A stretch of DNA of 64,000 nucleotides from NCBI RefSeq assembly GCF_003449015.1, contig NZ_QRGD01000003.1:547332-611331 (forward strand), in the 5' to 3' direction. The notes beneath the pieces were generated by a model, which saw only the letters and a program-made list of their open reading frames with translations, was not told where the DNA came from and searched no databases. A program made the translations under genes and the position numbers. Source of the DNA: Aureibaculum luteum. Its GTDB lineage: Bacteria > Bacteroidota > Bacteroidia > Flavobacteriales > Flavobacteriaceae. Below are positions 63,401 through 64,000 of the stretch, in pieces. Within the stretch, counting starts at the first letter, position 1. Each line of letters starts with the position of its first letter.

Positions 63401-64000
63401 TGCATTAACCATAATATCAACCTGAGTTGCTGGGCTTTCGCATCCTGCAACAGTTTGTGTTACATAAACTGTCTCAGTACCTACCGCTCCTAATGGAGTA
63501 AATGTTGCATCACTATCTACTAATGTAGTTAATGCTGCGTCGCTATACCATGCAAATGTAGCTGATCCTACTCCTGTTGCTGTAATATCTGCAATTGCAT
63601 CACCATCACAATAAGCAACGGGACTCGTTGCTGTCGGAGCTACAGGGGCCAATGGATCGCTTAAACTTGTACTTAAACTATTACTGGTACAACCTGCACT
63701 TTCTACATTGATTGCCGTATATGCTCCTTGTCCTAAACTTCCGATGGTCAACTCACCTGAAGCATCACTACTAAGTGTTGCTGTTGTGGCTGCTGCTCCA
63801 TTCAATACATAACTTACCGTATAACTTGTACTAATCGCTAAGCCTGATAATACAATACTACCGTCTGTTCCTGAACATACGGTTGGATCATTTGAACTGT
63901 CTAAGACAATGACTGCCGTAGCTGGATCGCTTAAACTTGTACTTAAACTATTACTGGTACAACCTGCACTTTCTACATTGATTGCCGTATATGCTCCTTG
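57500..64000 (-). CDS. Giant T9SS type B surface protein, DUF11/TSP3/Ig repeats (5' end outside window)
   Basis: The frame is open to the right edge of the window, so at least 2166 residues are present and the N-terminus is missing. From the N-terminal side: Ig-like and SprB-type repeats (about 62900-64000; for example [18 protein letters not shown]), about nine DUF11 repeats of about 126 residues (59400-62900; [20 protein letters not shown]), one cadherin-like/Big domain (about 59085-59400; [20 protein letters not shown]), TSP3 calcium-binding repeats (57800-59080), and a C-terminal CHU_C/T9SS type B domain (57500-57800; [19 protein letters not shown]). A start near 63805 would be an internal TTG. 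Likely a gliding or adhesion protein. Confidence 0.9.
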   Translation of the reverse strand, partial: QGAYTAINVESAGCTSNSLSTSLSDPATAVIVLDSSNDPTVCSGTDGSIVLSGLAISTSYTVSYVLNGAAATTATLSSDASGELTIGSLGQGAYTAINVESAGCTSNSLSTSLSDPLAPVAPTATSPVAYCDGDAIADITATGVGSATFAWYSDAALTTLVDSDATFTPLGAVGTETVYVTQTVAGCESPATQVDIMVNALPTATIAYSGSPYCTVGTASAAQTGQTGGVYSSTAGLVIDSATGEIDLVASAPATYTVTYSFSDGTCSNTTTASVTINALPIITNVSSTDPTTASCPTLNDGTITITATGSNLVYSIDGGVTYQASNVFNTLIATGSPYTIAVKNSVTDCEEIDPTSVTLTAPGCNPSLVVTKTQTIGPATVTAIGQTLGYTITLENDGDLDLTNVVIADVLPDGTNGTLTGPTGDAGTANVIDKGETWTYTISYTTTLADFQRRANAGTNVVNEVSVTTDEITTAETDTAETPIEYADLSIAKAVSTNTPNVGDIVTFTLTVANSGNNATGVTVEDVVPNGYGSVTAITSGATVTGNTISWSGLSVTTGSPTVLEFTAQVLATGNYGNRAEITASGSVDPDSDPSSSFNDDDYTDGDADDDESNTVSISPSAVSDLSMTKTVDNATPNVGSNVVFTLTVNNAGPSTATGVQVTDALPTGYTYVSDNSSGAYVSGTGIWTVPNIPLNGSESVQITATVNATGVYTNVAEVTASDNTDPDSTPGDGSGDDYASISTNPSAVSDLSMTKTVNNATPNVGSNVVFTLTVNNAGPSTATGVQVTDALPTGYTYVSDNSSGAYDDGTGIWTVPNIPLNGSESVQITATVDATGNYTNEAEVTASDNTDPDSTPGDGSGDDYASVSTSPSAVSDLSMTKTVNNATPNVGSNVVFTLTVNNAGPSSETGVQVTDALPTGYTYVSDNSSGAYVSGTGVWTVPNIPLNGSESIQITASVDATGNYTNTAEVTASDNTDPDSSPGDGAGDDYATVNTTPVAVSDLSITKAVDNLTPAVGNNVTFTLTVTNDGPSSATGVTIEDVVPNGYDTVTAVTAGSTVSGNTISWSGLTIASGVSATYEFTARVLASGNYGNRAEITASDNLDLDSDPTTSFGTDDLSDGNPDDDESDTISVSPTAVSDLSMTKTVSNATPYVGSNVIFTLTVSNAGLSDATGVEVTDILPTGYTYVSDNGSGTYDDVTGIWTVGDLVNAASASLQITAAVNATGNYTNNAEVTASDNDDSDSTPGDGSGDDFATVGTNPVAVSDLDMTKTIDDAAPLVGTNVVFTLTVNNNGLSDATGVQITDVLPTGYTFVSDDGSGAYVSGTGVWTVPTITNGSSVTLNITATVLATGNYDNSAEVTASDNYDPDSTPNNGDTTEDDYDMVEVNPQPVSDVSLVKSVSDLNPTTGDVVTFTLTIHNDGPSAATGINVEDVVPDGFGSITAISNGGVLTGNTINWNGLTIANGADLLLTFNVEVLTTGTNTTTSYYNQAEITGGDNIDPDSDFNASFDTDDLADSLDDDDESIVDSIVINFLPTAEDDNVVVVENSSNNNITVLLDNGNGVDDFGRDGPSSTPIVIATGPTNGTATVNDNSTPTDPTDDYIVYTPTADYVGVDTITYTIEDSNGDTSTATLTIEVLVDTDGDNVADLYDIDDDNDGILDIVEGSGNSDSDGYQDSLDIDADNDGIPDNVEAQTTVGYIAPSGIDSDGNGLDDAYETSPGSGEGLTPVNTDGVDSPDYLDTDSDNDNVVDSIEGNDANHDGIPDVSYSGSDLDEDGLDDAFEGFDTNDGFDVNDEIDNPLTDLPDTDGDALLDYRDTDDDGDGVATLEEDINNNGDPFDDDFDNDFQPNYLDIDDDNDGILTLLEGTGNLDSDTNPNYLDIDADGDGIPDNVEGQPTAGYIEPSGFDSDGNGLDDAYETTPGSGEGITPENTDGADDPDYLDEDSDNDGVHDYIEGHDLDHDGHPDVDPTDTDTDGDGLDDGYEGSNLNDIDPNDEINDPSNNLPNFDYDPTVGATNDDVDYRDTDDDNDGTPTYEEDDNENGIWYDDDCDFDGKPNYLDVTSCTIIPEAFSPNGDGDNDYFIVPLLSRYPNFRIEIFDRWGAKVYDYSNKGKTPVEWWDGYSDGKITIQKDQKVPVGTYYYIIYFNKDDRKPVTGWVYINY
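61020..62153 (-). repeat. Three 378-bp tandem DUF11 repeats
   Basis: Three adjacent units with a period of 378 bases (126 codons) are nearly identical. The word TGAATC before GATCTG lines up at 61055, 61433 and 61811. Six further DUF11 copies in the gene are more diverged. Confidence 0.88.
63653..64000 (-). repeat. 270-bp repeat at the right edge
   Basis: The 78 bases from 63653 are repeated without change from 63923 to the window end, a period of 270 bases or 90 codons. The intervening 192 bases would complete the unit. The array continues outside the window. Confidence 0.85.

Noticed and set aside
47436..64000. CRISPR-like regularity in the repeat-rich region
   Set aside because: The repeats are long, protein-coding, in frame and multiples of three, with no short spacers.

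Overview
The window is a low-GC chromosomal segment from a member of the Bacteroidota, almost certainly family Flavobacteriaceae. Three things point there. First, the lineage-specific protein families: DUF5686 proteins, type IX secretion (T9SS) type B C-terminal domains, PorP/SprF proteins, PD40-OmpA proteins and a long LspA. Second, the gene orders tsf..pyrH-frr, asnS..rpoN, accC-accB-fabH-rpmF-DUF177-pdxA and ileS-dksA-like..lspA. Third, many start sites are preceded by the Bacteroidota -7 promoter element TAnnTTTG, and clear Shine-Dalgarno sequences are scarce.

Region 1 (1-13.2 kb, mostly + strand) holds housekeeping genes: the 3' end of tsf, pyrH-frr, a DUF5686 surface-type protein, an RND/MMPL-type exporter followed by rmlA, asnS, a WG-repeat protein, rpoN and a degenerate PAP2-like membrane protein. 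Region 2 (13.2-26.4 kb, mostly - strand) holds a PorT-like barrel plus an ExbB/4-TM/ExbD/ExbD proton-channel operon, tRNA-Ser(GGA), ansA, a membrane zinc peptidase (+), an Lrp/AsnC regulator, the fatty-acid block accC-accB-fabH, rpmF-DUF177-pdxA, ribE (+), a very small secreted protein with a PID-CTERM-like C-terminus, a CAU tRNA and a polyprenyl diphosphate synthase.

Region 3 (26.5-33.2 kb, + strand) is a self-contained TetR-TolC-adaptor-RND tripartite efflux operon. Its promoter carries a clean palindromic operator candidate. Region 4 (33.2-42.6 kb, - strand) has a patatin-BamA-type fusion, uvrC, lspA, a secreted beta-repeat protein, a DksA-like protein that has lost most zinc ligands, and ileS.

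Region 5 (42.7-64 kb, - strand) is the accessory highlight: a duplicated cell-surface adhesin system. Reading along the - strand, there is a giant T9SS type B protein (5' end outside the window), a PorP/SprF protein, a second giant T9SS type B protein (2766 aa), a second PorP/SprF protein, and then two PD40-OmpA proteins. The giants are built from DUF11, Ig-like and calcium-binding thrombospondin type 3 repeats, with several near-identical tandem DNA repeats (periods 270, 378, 870 and 969 bp). The two PorP/SprF genes are close paralogues that bracket the 2766-aa adhesin gene, so the locus looks able to expand, contract or exchange by recombination.

The strongest small-scale observations are a tRNA-Ser promoter that would start transcription at the mature tRNA 5' end, the TetR operator with an almost leaderless start, and the PID-CTERM-like mini-protein. 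I found no phage, transposase, CRISPR array or rRNA. I did not find one clearly new system. The adhesin/SprF/OmpA duplication and the small regulatory features are the best candidates for follow-up.
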